A DNA stretch of 64,000 bases from Mangifera indica (Eukaryota > Streptophyta > Magnoliopsida > Sapindales > Anacardiaceae), in NCBI RefSeq assembly GCF_011075055.1, contig NC_058152.1, positions 2,790,001 through 2,854,000 of the forward strand. The letters run 5' to 3'. The position numbers and the translations under genes are program-made. The notes under the pieces are model-generated. The model ran no database searches and was not told the origin of the DNA. It saw nothing but the letters and a program-made list of their open reading frames with translations. How positions within the stretch are numbered: the first letter of the stretch is position 1; the number at the start of each line of letters is the position of its first letter. Shown piece by piece: positions 1 to 11,226 of this stretch.

Positions 1-587
1 GCGACGTTTGGGGGATTAGGCAAGGCACTCAATACGTTTGAGCTGCTTCCAGAAATTTCTTGGGGGATAACAGCTTGTTCATCAGGATTTCCAGCTTGTT
101 GAGAAGAGCTTGAAGATGAACCTCTTAATAACAGTGGCCCAGAAGAACTTTCAGGGACTCTTCTTTTGCAGGTTAGCCGCCTGCCATTAGATGGACCACC
201 CTCTCCGCCGTCGTCATTTTCTTCCACAACATATCCGGAGATTCCTGAGGAGATCAAGATTGGATTAGAAGGATCGGAGGCAGGCGGATTTAGGGTTACA
301 CCTCCTCCCGTTTCCTCACTGGCATCTTTTAAATTACCTTCACATATTTCATTTAAGTCTATATTACCAAGCGATGGCCCATTTCTGACTTGACCATTCT
401 CATTAGAAGCTCCTTGAAACCCTTGATGAGTTTCAGAAGGAGCATGCTGATCATCCCCACTTGATAATTGCAAAGAAGTAATTTGATATTCGGTGTTGGC
501 GCTAGAGCTTGACTGACCCGTATAGTTCATAACACTTTTTCCCTTGCGGGAAGAAGCATCTTCAGAATCTAAGTTTCGCCCATCCAT
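1..587 (-). CDS. N-terminal part of a RING-type E3 ubiquitin ligase (MBR/RHG1A-like), cut by window edge
   Basis: One open minus-strand exon runs from an acceptor at 656-658 to the left edge; its first ATG is at 587 (reads MDGRNLDSEDASSRKG). About 195 codons are visible. They are rich in Ser, Asn and Gly and carry a DLNEICEG stretch, then RRLTCKRRVPESSSG and a poly-Ser run. This layout, with a CKRK/CKRR patch before a Ser-rich linker, is what I know from the N-terminal half of MBR1/MBR2/RHG1A-type E3 ligases, whose RING-H2 domain lies at the C-terminus. The RING would be outside this window, so the catalytic part is not seen. The codons between the acceptor and the ATG are open but have no ATG, so they are called 5'UTR. 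A RING/U-box gene (At5g67120, from memory) lies next to the At5g67130/67140 pair in Arabidopsis, which fits the context. Family assignment is tentative; that this is a real coding exon is fairly sure. Confidence 0.55.
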   Translation of the reverse strand, partial: MDGRNLDSEDASSRKGKSVMNYTGQSSSSANTEYQITSLQLSSGDDQHAPSETHQGFQGASNENGQVRNGPSLGNIDLNEICEGNLKDASEETGGGVTLNPPASDPSNPILISSGISGYVVEENDDGGEGGPSNGRRLTCKRRVPESSSGPLLLRGSSSSSSQQAGNPDEQAVIPQEISGSSSNVLSALPNPPNV

Positions 588-2102
588 TGTAGATGATATT
601 TCTCTCCTTTCAAATGTTGAATATTCCCTTGACTGAAGTTGGGTTCGCCCAAGACCTGAAATTACTGCACGATAATCAAATATAATAAACAATTTGCTTA
701 ATCTAGAACTTCTGAAGCTACAAAAACGTTGCAGTAACACTGGTGAAAAATATGCACCACTGCACCAGAAACTGATGGTGGGCTAACATCATTTAATAAA
801 AGTAGAATAATTGTACAAAGAATGAAAAGATAGCTAAATTTCAATAACTTCTCACAAACACCTGCAGATCTTCTCACAATCGAGAAAAATTGCAGAATGC
901 AGATGTATAAGATATCTGGGTCGAACGAAAAACTTAGATGAAGTAGAAATATATAACAGAAATATTTATGTAGAACGAAACTTCAAAGTAATTCAAATTG
1001 GAAAAGCCGAAATGTAAAACAGAATAATAGACTAAAAAAAGGAAAATCCAAAGAATTAAATATCAAAACTTCAATGGAGCACATGCATCGAACAAAGCAA
1101 AATATGTTTATGTATTTTTTAGTAAAAAGAAAATTCGAGAAAATAGAGTGAATATTATTTGGCATTCCTTCCATGACATTCACAAATCTAGGTCTAAACT
1201 TTGAGAAAAATTATGGAAAATAAAACTTTAGGGAAAATATATATGCAACAGTCCACCATTAGTCACATAGATCTAGCTCTAACGCATAGGACTGTCCGAC
1301 CGAATAGGCTTTACATCATATATAAAAGATTATGAATCACAAAATCTTATAATAAATGAAGAAAATAAATCAAAAGAAAACCCATTAAAAAATTTTTATA
1401 AAATTTTTATCCCACATCATAGAAATTATGGATTTTATAGTCATCATGTGTATGAAAGACCGTGAAAACATAGATCTAACAAAGTGAAAAAAAAAATAAA
1501 CAAACTTTTTTTTTTTTAAACTCCTCTTGCTCTTAGTCACATAGATCTAGCTTAAATCCATTGCAATTTGGATCTTGTAACCAAAGAGGTATATTTATAT
1601 AAGGCTGATAAATCTGTAAAATTTAAACAGAAGAAGAAATGAAAATACAAAAGAAAAGACCAAAGCTTTGTAAGCAATCAAGAAAATCTTACAAAAATGA
1701 ACAGGAATTTAGCCTCAGAAGGGTTTTTAGGGTTATTGTACATGGACAATAAAAACCATATAAAAGAAGAAAAGAGTAAATATTTAAAAAATGATTATCT
1801 TAAAAGAACAAAAATGAATATGATATTTAAAAAACTTAAACAGATGTGTGTTAAAAAGAAAAAAAATGTTTATATTAAAACTAAGTTTTATTTTTTTTAA
1901 TCATCTGGTAAAAACAAAGCCATTGTTACATAAACTGATATCAGATGTGGACAAGAAATTAACATGACATCCAAACACCACCGACCCAGGAAAAAAATGA
2001 GAGCAGATTTGATGAAAAGTATAAACACATAAACAAGGAACCAGAAAAAGTACAAGGCTCTCGATTATCGGAGATAAAAGCAATAAAGGATAAAGATTAT
2101 AC

Positions 2103-2236
2103 CCAGGTGAGGCGAAGGGAAACAGGTGAAAGAAGAAGAAGAGGAACACCTCTAGCACTCAAAGAAGGACCCTTTCACTGGCTCTGAATGATGTGTTTGT
2201 TATGCAGAATGAGAAAAGAGAAGGAGAGATATATAG
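2103..2236 (-). promoter_or_regulatory. Probable TATA box and leader exon of the RING E3 gene
   Basis: On the minus strand a TATA-like CTATATATC lies at about 2228-2236. It is followed by a CT-rich transcribed-looking stretch without ATG, ending in a good donor (CCTGG|GTATAA, exon end about 2103). Joined to the acceptor before 655 this gives a 5'UTR intron of about 1.45 kb (656-2102). No coding potential was seen in that intron. Inferred from sequence only. Confidence 0.45.
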
Positions 2237-2929
2237 AGAGGATTGTGGGATAGTCTCAGAAGATATTAAATTGCAAAATCATCTGTAAATAGCAAAACTT
2301 CCAATGATAGACTGGAAAAATAATTGCAGTTTAAGAAGAGACAAGTATGGAAATGGACGAGTGGTGGCTACTGACCAATTGGACTCACTCTCTTTGAAAA
2401 AACCCTTTCACTTTGGCAAGATTCGTGTCACTTCACCTTGCATGACTCTCTCTCTAGAGGGGACATTTTATGGCAATAACTTCCCACCCCACCCTTCTCT
2501 TTCTCTCTCAAACTCAACTCTTCTTGGTTTTTGGCTCCTCTCCTCCTCTCTATCTATCTGGGTTGTTCATAACTTTCCATACTTAAACTTCCACACTTAA
2601 TATTTAAATCTGTATCCTTGACATGATTTATCTAATATTTATTATTTCTGATTTTATGCACATAGTTTTTTGAATTTCTGAGAATTATACTAAAATGGGA
2701 TTTTATTATAAAGTGTAATAAAATGTTGAAAAATTGTAATAAAATGCCCAACATTATTTATATGATAAATCTCACTTATTTAGGATTAATGTTCATTTGA
2801 TTTGAGTTAAGTTTTTTAATTTATTGAAAATAGGGTTTTTTTTTAATTATTATTTAAGGTGGTCGAGAAGTTAAAATATTGTTTTGCGCAAAAATGACTA
2901 TTAATAATTCATCGATATTTCATTATATC

Positions 2930-3545
2930 AATATATACTATCTAGTTTTCCCCTTCCCGCCAAAACAACCGTTATTTAATATTTTGTTATTATAGTTAGT
3001 GGTTAGACGTTATTTCGTTATATAAATATACTATATTAGTATCTTGTTTCTTATTAAAATGACCGTTATTTCATTATTTGATCCTATTATTATAAATGGT
3101 AGTTTGATGATATTTTATAATATTAATATATTATATTAGTATAATTTTTTCCCACCAAAACGAGCATTATTTCATTATTTAATTTTTTATTATAGTTGGT
3201 AGTTAGCCGTTATTTTGTTGAATATGTTATATTAGTATCTAGTTCCCTATTAAAATGACCGTTATTTCATTATTTGATTATGTTATTATAGTTGATAGTT
3301 CGGTAATATTTTGTAATATAAACATGTTATATTTAGTATAATTTTTTTCCCACCAAAACGACCGCTATTCCATATTTGATTGAACTATCATAATTAAGAG
3401 TTTGTCATTAGTTCCTTATATGATTATGTTATCATAATTTAACCGTTATTTCATTAATGAATTAGTTATTATAGTTGGTAAATAGTTTATCGTTATTTTC
3501 GTTATATGAATATGTTATGATTACTTATTGGTATTTTGTTATATC
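2930..3545. repeat. Degenerate direct repeat array, about 150-170 bp unit
   Basis: The blocks 'ccaaaacgaccgttattt...', 'tattatagttggtagtt' and 'atgttatattagtat' come back in the same order about four times between 2930 and 3545, with many substitutions. This is a decayed tandem array; its origin is unknown. Confidence 0.5.
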
Positions 3546-3599
3546 TATCAATTATGATAGTTAACCAATGTTTCGATACATAAATAAATTATCAATAAA

Positions 3600-3760
3600 A
3601 CCATATGTATCCATTTTGGATACACACGTATATACATATTTATATATGTCATCACATGATTAAGTGATTTTAAATTAAAAATAAAATAATACTCAATTAT
3701 ATTATGACACATATAAGTGTATACAATTATGTACCTAAAATGGATATACATAGTATTTTT
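3600..3760. repeat. Short palindromic MITE copy
   Basis: Inverted-repeat element: left arm tgtatccattttggatacac..., right arm ...gtacctaaaatggatataca, with a 'ttttaaattaaaaat' core flanked by 'tcatcacatgatta' and its near complement. Same family as the copies at 4284, 28780, 30205, 44508, 46575 and others. Confidence 0.7.
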
Positions 3761-4283
3761 CATAAATTAGAAAAGCTCATGTCAATGATTGAGGACAATT
3801 TTTTCATTTCATTTTATTTTTATAATAATTAATTAACTTTTTCTCTTTATTTTTAATTTCTTGAAATATTTTCATAAGTTTCTTGAAAAGAAATTAAAAA
3901 AAAAAAAAAACTAAATTTAAAATTGTTACCATATATTTCTAACAGTCCCAAATGCATAAAACCTATACCAGATATCAAATTTAATGAAACATTAAAAGAA
4001 ATATTAGATAAATAAAAATGCTTTCTTTAATACAGAGACCAAATATGGTATATTATTAAATATATTTCCATTAAAGGATTATTTCTTTAATATGATAGCC
4101 TAACAAAAATGTCACACTGGTAGTGGCAAATTTGGTGTACAATTTATTAATGAGCCTATTTGGACGTGATTTAAAGGATTTCTGTTTTAAAAAAAAAATG
4201 ACACCGCTGTCAAACAAATATAGTTATAATTATTTAAAATTATTATTGAAAATGTCTAAATTCTGTTAACATTTCTCAAATGA

Positions 4284-4452
4284 GCAATATTATATATATC
4301 TATTTTAGGTATATAATTATATATACACTTATATATGTAATTATATGATTAGGTATTAATTTATTTTTAATTTAAAATTATACAATCAAATAATAATACA
4401 TATAAATATTTATATATTTATATATCTAAAATAAATATATATAATTTTATTT
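4284..4452. repeat. Short palindromic MITE copy
   Basis: Arms 'atctattttaggtatata' and 'tatatctaaaataaatat' surround an A/T core with 'ttatttttaatttaaaatta'. The whole element can fold back on itself. Confidence 0.7.
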
Positions 4453-4558
4453 TCATCAAATAATATAAGCTTCGTTATGTGAAGAGTGAAGATTGTGCAT
4501 TTTTTAAATCAAAGTCCTTTTATCAAGTTCTTATATGTAGTAAAACCCACAAAATCTA

Positions 4559-5339
4559 GGCGAAAAGGCTTATTCCCACCCAAGGTTTAATTCATTTTCA
4601 AACTCTTATTTATTAAATTTTAAAAACTCAAATATCCATCCGTTAGCTGACTTTTATTAAAATTCTTTATTAAAATTAAAGGTGAAAACGTTGTTTAACT
4701 AATAATACTAAAAAATATAAAACTTTATACCATTTTTTTCTTTAGTTAGGAAAACTAATAATTTTTCTCAAGATTAAGTTTTGAAAAGTTACATTTCCCC
4801 TCTATGGTTTCAAATTTCTTCAATGATTATCCAACAAACAATAATTGCTCTCCCTCCCTCTTGACGATATCTCTCCCTCTCTAGCGTTCCCTCTTGATAG
4901 ATGAATCCTTCATCTGAATGATTCATTGTCATCTAGATGAAGGTTTCGTTTAGATTTAACGGATCCTTCATTGTCTAGATAAAATATTCGTTTGTCGGAA
5001 GAGAAAACATAAGAGAGGGAGAGACATCACCAAGAGAGAGAGAAAAAGAGCGGCTATCATTTGTCAGAATATTGCTAGAGAAATTTGAAACATTAAGGGA
5101 AAAATGTAACTTTTCAAAATTTAATTCTGAAAAAAAATTATTAGTTTTCCAAATTAAGGGGAAAAATGATACAAACTATTTTTTTTTTTAATATTACCGA
5201 TTAAATGAAATGTTTACTCTTATTTCTAATAAAAAATTATAATAGAAGTAAGATGATGAGTGAGTATTTGAGTTTTTAAAACTTAACGATGACAGTTTAA
5301 GAATAGATCAAACCTTGGGTAGAAATAAGTCTTTTGGCC
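4559..5339. mobile_element. MULE-like fold-back MITE with 9-bp target duplication
   Basis: A 781-bp element with long inverted repeats. The left end begins GGCGAAAAGGCTTATTCCCA and the right end is the inverted form (…AAATAAGTCTTTTGGCC). The inner arms also pair: CT-rich 'ctccctccctcttg' on the left, GA-rich 'gagagggagagaca' on the right. Flanks are caaaatcta (4550-4558) and taaaatcta (5340-5348), an 8/9 match, so the target duplication is 9 bp. There is no transposase reading frame. Related copies lie at 28951, 45139, 48749 and 51969. A 9-bp duplication is typical of Mutator-like elements; the class is an inference. Confidence 0.8.
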
Positions 5340-5437
5340 TAAAATCTAATAATTGTGTGCTAAAACTAATCCATTAAACATTTAGGAACATTTTCAATTA
5401 TAAATATAAAAACTGAAAACTAAATATATAATAACTA

Positions 5438-5590
5438 AACAATAAAACTATACGTACTTATTTTAAATATATAAATAGATATATATTTATATATATCGTT
5501 ATGTGATATAGTGATTTTTAATTACAGATAAAATAATATTTAATTATGTGATTATATATAAATGTGTACATAGCGCATAACTAAATAATT
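5438..5590. repeat. Short palindromic MITE copy (diverged)
   Basis: 'acttattttaaatatataaa' on the left and a matching but decayed right arm around 'aaatgtgtacatagcgcat', with a 'gatttttaattacagataaaata' type core. Confidence 0.55.
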
Positions 5591-5599
5591 CTAATAGTT

Positions 5600-8070
5600 T
5601 GTGGATATTAATTTTTGCTTATATTGGATAAGAAACTTAATTTATTCCCCATCTCGATAAATTTTTTTAAAGATAAAATTATTTACTTAGATTTGTCTGC
5701 ATTTTATCATAACATTTCAAAGTTGGGGTAGCTAGATACGTAAAATGCATACCCGATATCGAATTAAAAGTGCACTAAAAATATACCCCATAGCCAACAT
5801 GAACATTAAATATTTTCTAAAGTGAACTAGATGCCTAGAATATAAGACAAACCCATTCTTTGGGTTATTAAAAATAGTCATATTTTGAGGGGTGCAAAAA
5901 ATAACAAAAAGAATTTAATAACTAACCATTATAGCCAACAAACTGAAAACTAACTATAATACCCCCATATATAAATCAATTTTTACGTCAATCGTTCATC
6001 ATCTTCAAGATTTCAATATAGTTTTCGTGAACTATTTGGTTAAGAATTGATCAACAAACCTATCACATTCACTTTTCAAATCTTACAAAGTGTGTTTCTC
6101 ATCCATTTCTTTGTTTTCTTAGTTGTATTTCATTGTCATTATAGTTTATTACCATAATTACCTTTGTCATTATAATAGTCTATTGCATTCATTTTACATA
6201 TTTATCTTAAAATGTTATGTTAATGTTGAATATTTTAGATTTATATTTCGAGATAAAAGTTGTGGTTGCTTAAATAATTAAATTGTGAATTTGTCTGTAA
6301 TTAAATAGATTAAATTATATTAAATGATATTTCACTAATTAACTCGATTTTTGAGTTTAGGGATGTTCTGCATAAGTAAGAATATGTAACATATTTGAGA
6401 AGAGATTAGATTAAAGAATAGTTCATTGGTTATCTAAAACATTTCAAGTGATATAATTTGTATTGTCTCAATCGAGATATTAGAGTGATTGACTCTAATA
6501 TAGCATAGTCCTTGGAAATTGACACTGCTTGGAGTAACACTCCACCTGGTATATGATTCTTCCTTGAGGCATTGTGGTTGAATCAATAGAAGGAGAAAAC
6601 CAACAGGGATTACAAAATCCTATAAAATTTGATATCACTATAAAGGGTGTTTCTGCTGAAGCACCAACAGCTTCTCACATAGTAAATAAGCCAACTAAGA
6701 CTGACATAGTTGCAAAGGCTCCTATGTCAAAGCCTACTATAGAAAAATAATCCATTTTGAAGCTACAATCTGGAATTCTTCGTCTAACTAGTGGTTCAAA
6801 GTCATGAAATAAGAGATGAAGTGCATGTACATTAGACTAAGCAAAATGGACAAAGTTACCTACCTAAAAACGAGTATGAGTTTTAAATTTTTAAACCCGT
6901 ACCCGTTTTGGACTTGCACCCACAAGTAATAAAATTTTGCAAGCGGGTTAGGTATGCCCATGGGTCACTTGTGATTTATTTTCTATTCATGTTCTTCTTT
7001 TTCTTTAATATCAAACTTATAACCACATAATACAAAATTAATATATTTTTTCTTTTCTTGACATGAAATGAACTCAAATCTACTCTAAAATTAAAGAAAT
7101 TGTTGTGATGAAAATAAATTTAAAGAATATGAACACTAAATACTTTGTTATAAATATTAATTTTGTATTTAATGCTAAAATTCTTCAAATTTATAGAAAA
7201 CGTTTTTATAATTTAAGCTAAATTTTCGTTTTTCCACAAAATATTTGTGTACTTGAAAAAAATATTAAAAATTATAAAATGAATATATTAAAATAATAAA
7301 AACAAAAGAAAAATAGTGATTAATTAATATTAGCGGATAATACATGTATCAACTTGTACTTGCAAGATAGGCTACATGTTTTAGATTTCATTACCCGTAT
7401 AAATTTACCTAATTTCAATTTGCACCTATTTTACTTATACCTATTTTATTCGGCGATACTCAGCCCACCTACTTATATACAAGTTTTCTATAGTGATTTT
7501 ATGACTAAAATACAAGTTTAATTAAAAAAAAAAAAACAAATAACAGGGCTTGGCTAGAAAGACTTACTTTTGAGTTAAGTGTGTTAAAAAAAAAAAAAAA
7601 AAAAAAGGGGGAAAACCTTACTAAATTTGAATTGTTTCTTCGGAACCAAGTGGTGTTTCGTATGAATGTGATTCGAGCGGTGGTTAACCCTGAGAACAAC
7701 GTTGGGCAGGCCTTAGTCAACGTTTCATCGCGGCTCATATTCTAATCTACTGGCCTTCCATCGTAACACGCAATATTTCTGGGTTACGGCAGTCAGACTT
7801 GAAGCGTTGAATACCTTAAAAAATTTAAAAAGACGAAACGTATTGATAACTAAGGAAGAAAAGGCGAAGTCCACGTGCACGCCTCACGCAAAGGACTGGA
7901 AAGATTATTACTTTCTTTAAAAATGGAGATTCTTGACATGATGATGGAACGATGACCACATCCTCTTGCCATTTCTTATAATAATTTGTTGGGGGACCGC
8001 TGAAAAGTATTATGACTTTTTAATACCTTTTCAAGAATTTGTGTACCCAGAAGGAAAGAACGAAATTGAA
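5600..8070. other. Intergenic DNA with unassigned ORF relic and repeat debris
   Basis: 6568-6750 (plus) is open for 60 codons without an early ATG (reads GLQNPIKFDITIKGVSAEA within it) and ends in TAA. I do not recognise it; it may be a relic of a transposon gene. About 6860-7470 has 'aaacccgtacccgtttt' near its left end and 'ttacccgtataaattta' further right, typical of a decayed inverted-repeat element. 7480-8070 is the promoter side of the F-box gene; no clear TATA box was seen. Confidence 0.4.
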
Positions 8071-8075
8071 TAACT

Positions 8076-10379
8076 ATGGCCGTGGAGGAGGAGGCAGAAA
8101 TTGATCGGTTGCCGATAGATTTGTTAGCTCACATCTTTGTTTTGATTACTTCCTTCACTGATTTAGCTCAGTAAGTAATTTTCGTGTTTTGTTTTCATAT
8201 GGGTTTGGTGTTGTTTTGTTGATGATTTTTGTTTGTTTGTTTGTTCAAGGGCCAGCAGTGTGTGCAAGAAATGGAAAGTCGGGGTGAAGCAGTCTTTGGC
8301 ACGAAGAGAAAGTTTGAGCTTTGCTGGGTGGAAGATGGATGATGATTCCACCGCACGTCTTGTTGGCCATGCTTACAGCCTCAAAGAACTTGAAATGTGT
8401 TCACTCTCTCTCTCTTTTTAACTTCCTGGCTCTGCAATCGTTTTCTTTCATTAATGTTTGAAATTCCTGATAACAGTCAGGCCTCCTGGTATTTATGGCC
8501 AGAACTCAAGAGAAGATTAATGAAATTTTGAATGGGAACACTTTTGTTTCTTCCATGGAATACTGATCATGAACTACTTCATGGTGGAATGTTCACTATA
8601 AATAAAAGTTGTCTTTTTGGTTATATCGAGGGTTTGAAGATGACCTAAAAGTTCTTGATCCTGGTTTTTTTTTTTCTTTTGTACGATTATACAGAGTATG
8701 GAAAGTCTTTTATTAGGCTAGTTGTAAAATTCCATAACATAATATAATTCCAGCTTTAATCTTTTTCCACTTGTTTGAGAATTGATGAAGTTATCTTGAA
8801 TGAGCTGAATTGCTCAATTGCAGCTAATAAGAATAAGATTCAGTCCATGAAGATCCAAAATTGTGGTATAATCCAAACTTTGTCATTTGAATGACAATGC
8901 ATTTGCTTTAAGGTGTCTGCATAAGTCTTATATTGAGCTATCAGATGAGGTTTTTTTTTTTTGACCCTTGAGAGTAAATTATGGATGTTAAGTTCATGGT
9001 TCTAGCTGTTAATGCTGTCAATTTAAGGAGAATTCTTCTATAAGCACTAAAATATCTATTAGATTTTCTTCAAATTATTTTTTGAGCATTATGGAGAAGT
9101 GAGATGTGATCTGTTTTCTATCATTCTCTTTTATGCTTCATAGAATTTTATATACAGGTTATAAAAGAAATATCAGGGCAGCAAAACTTCATATTCATAA
9201 AAAATGTCTAGGATAAAAAGGGCATATGGACGGGCAATATCCATGTGTCTTTCTGCCACATTCTGAACGTGAAAGTGTTTGATGTCAAGTACATGTACCT
9301 GAATCAAAACAAAATGCATCATGCTGGTTCTTTACATTTTCAGTTTACAATCCTCTCTTATTGTATTTCAGTTCAAGGAGTCGGTGGGGTTGTCAAATAA
9401 CTGACAATGGACTGTACAGAATATCATTAGCAAAATGCGTCAGCAACCTGACATCCATATCACTGTGGGGTTGGACAGGGATCACAGACAGAGGTGTTGT
9501 TCAACTGGTATGTTGTTGAAATCATCTTTCAAGAACACAAAAATGTGTTGGTAACAAAATTTTAATGGTTAAACTGGATGGCACAGTTAGGAATACTATC
9601 CTGCAAGCTATCTGTTTTGCATAACCAAATTTTTTTCTGAAAAATTTTCATGGATAACTTGAGGAGTACAACATGAATTTTGACATAGGTAGGTATGTGC
9701 CAATGACTGGGATGTGATTAGATTCTGTGTGTTGTACTTTGTCAAATTTAGTTTTGCCATTGACTAAATCTATGGTAGCCGTGGAGTTTTCTTTGAAACT
9801 AACGGATAATGCATTAATGGTTATGCTGTCTGTATGTACTGTATTTGTGGTATTTGATTTACAAGTTAATATACCAATCTGGATTTTCTTAGCTTACCAT
9901 ATCGCCTTTTCAACAGATTTCAAGAGCTAGTTCCTTGAAACACCTGAATATAGGCGGTACATTCATCACTGATGAATCTCTTTATGCCATTGCAAATAGC
10001 TGTCCACAATTAAAAGTGAGTTATCTAAACAAACTGTATTTTGAATTCTATTTTAGCACTATTTTGAATGCTTTTACATGGCAATCTACTGAAATAGTTT
10101 TAGTCTATATAGTTGAATATATGAACATTGAACAAGTGTGCCTATGTGTCTATTGCTCTTTCCCAGAATATTGTCCTGTGGAGTTGCCGTCATGTAACAG
10201 AGAATGGGCTTCTGTTTCTTGTAAATAAATGTCAGAAGCTTGAGTCTATCGATGTGCGGGGAACCAGAGTTCCAGTAGACTGCTTCATAGCCTTGCTTAC
10301 AATTAGTCCAGCCCTTCGGATAAAGCCTGAGAGACTCCTCTTGAATGTTGGGCATGCTTCTATGTTGCCTATTGTATAA
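8076..10379 (+). CDS. F-box/LRR-like protein, At5g67140 homologue
   Basis: Five exons: 8076-8170, 8250-8396, 9372-9507, 9917-10015, 10167-10379. All introns are GT-AG and the phases close, giving 229 aa. Residues about 9-45 are an F-box (IDRLPIDLLAHIFVLITSF, then ASSVCKKWK), which binds the SKP1-like subunit of an SCF ubiquitin ligase. The rest shows leucine-rich repeats of the AMN1/FBL type: SLKELEI, ITDNGLYRIS, LTSISLWGWTGITDRGVVQL, SLKHLNIGGTFITDESLYA and HVTENGLLFLVNKC. Length and motif order match the Arabidopsis F-box protein At5g67140 as I remember it. The substrate is unknown. The start is the first ATG in frame directly before the F-box. A polyadenylation-type AATAAA cluster follows near 10493-10520. 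The gene points towards the PLC-X gene, as expected from the At5g67130/At5g67140 neighbourhood. Confidence 0.93.
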
Positions 10380-11226
10380 GCTGTTATTCGGTTAGTCTTG
10401 TTTTTCTTTTTACTTCTCATTATGTTTGGTTATGTATGGTGATGCATCAATTGTATTCTTTTGTGATTGTGCACAAGCACAAATGATATTTGAATAAAGA
10501 ATAAAAAACAAATAAATATGTACGATTGTACAAGCATTTAAGTTGAAGAAGCCCGATGGGTTTGGAGATGATCACTTTGATTGTTGACCATATACTATAA
10601 GGTTATGCAAGATTTGTGTTGTCTAGACGCAAACCCATTCCCTCGAGGGATATAGGAATAAACTATACATATAAATAAATTGTACAAATTTATTTATACA
10701 AACTGAGATAGTAACTTCTAAATTTACTTTTTTTTTTCACTTTAAAATCATCAAATCAGATGTTATCATTTTAGATTGTTTTAATATGTTTGTATAATTT
10801 ATTTATACAAGTAGAATTAATCTACATCATAACTTCTAAGGTTAAAAATGAGTTATCAGAAAACATACTACTACACAATACATAATGACAATCTTTGGAA
10901 TGAAAACAATAAGCATTAGTGGTATCAATGAAGATAATATATAAGGAAATGTCAATATCTAAAACATTTCAATACAGAAAAGCCGTAGACCTGAACCAAA
11001 TTTTGAAACACTCTGGCTATCTCTTCACCACTATCTACATCAGTTCCTCCTGCTTTGCCTCAATTCTTCATCTAATATTCTAAAATAACTCAACTCTATT
11101 AGGCAATGCTTGACCCTCGTTGCAAAATGCAGTGATTTGTTGCACCAATTCTCATCCTAAAATCTACCATGTATCATAGTGGCTCCTATGGTAGGTCAAT
11201 AATGTTCTCCCACAGTATAAAATTCA
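10380..11226. other. Convergent 3' regions of the F-box and PLC-X genes
   Basis: Holds the 3'UTR of the plus-strand F-box gene (AATAAA-like signals near 10493-10520) and, from the other side, the likely 3'UTR of the minus-strand PLC-X gene (about 10900-11226). No further gene was seen. Confidence 0.6.

Larger units (their letters stand above)
2240..4549. other. AT-rich intergenic DNA upstream of the RING gene
   Basis: 2300-2600 is less AT-rich and includes CT-rich promoter-like DNA. Between 2870 and 3540 a degenerate unit of roughly 150-170 bp recurs in direct order, seen as repeats of 'accgttatttcattatttga' and 'ccaccaaaacg' with a TAT-rich spacer. It looks like an old tandem repeat. No gene was seen. 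Confidence 0.5.

Noticed and set aside
10086..10420. Minus-strand ORFs over the last F-box exon
   Set aside because: Antisense shadows of exon 5 of the F-box gene.
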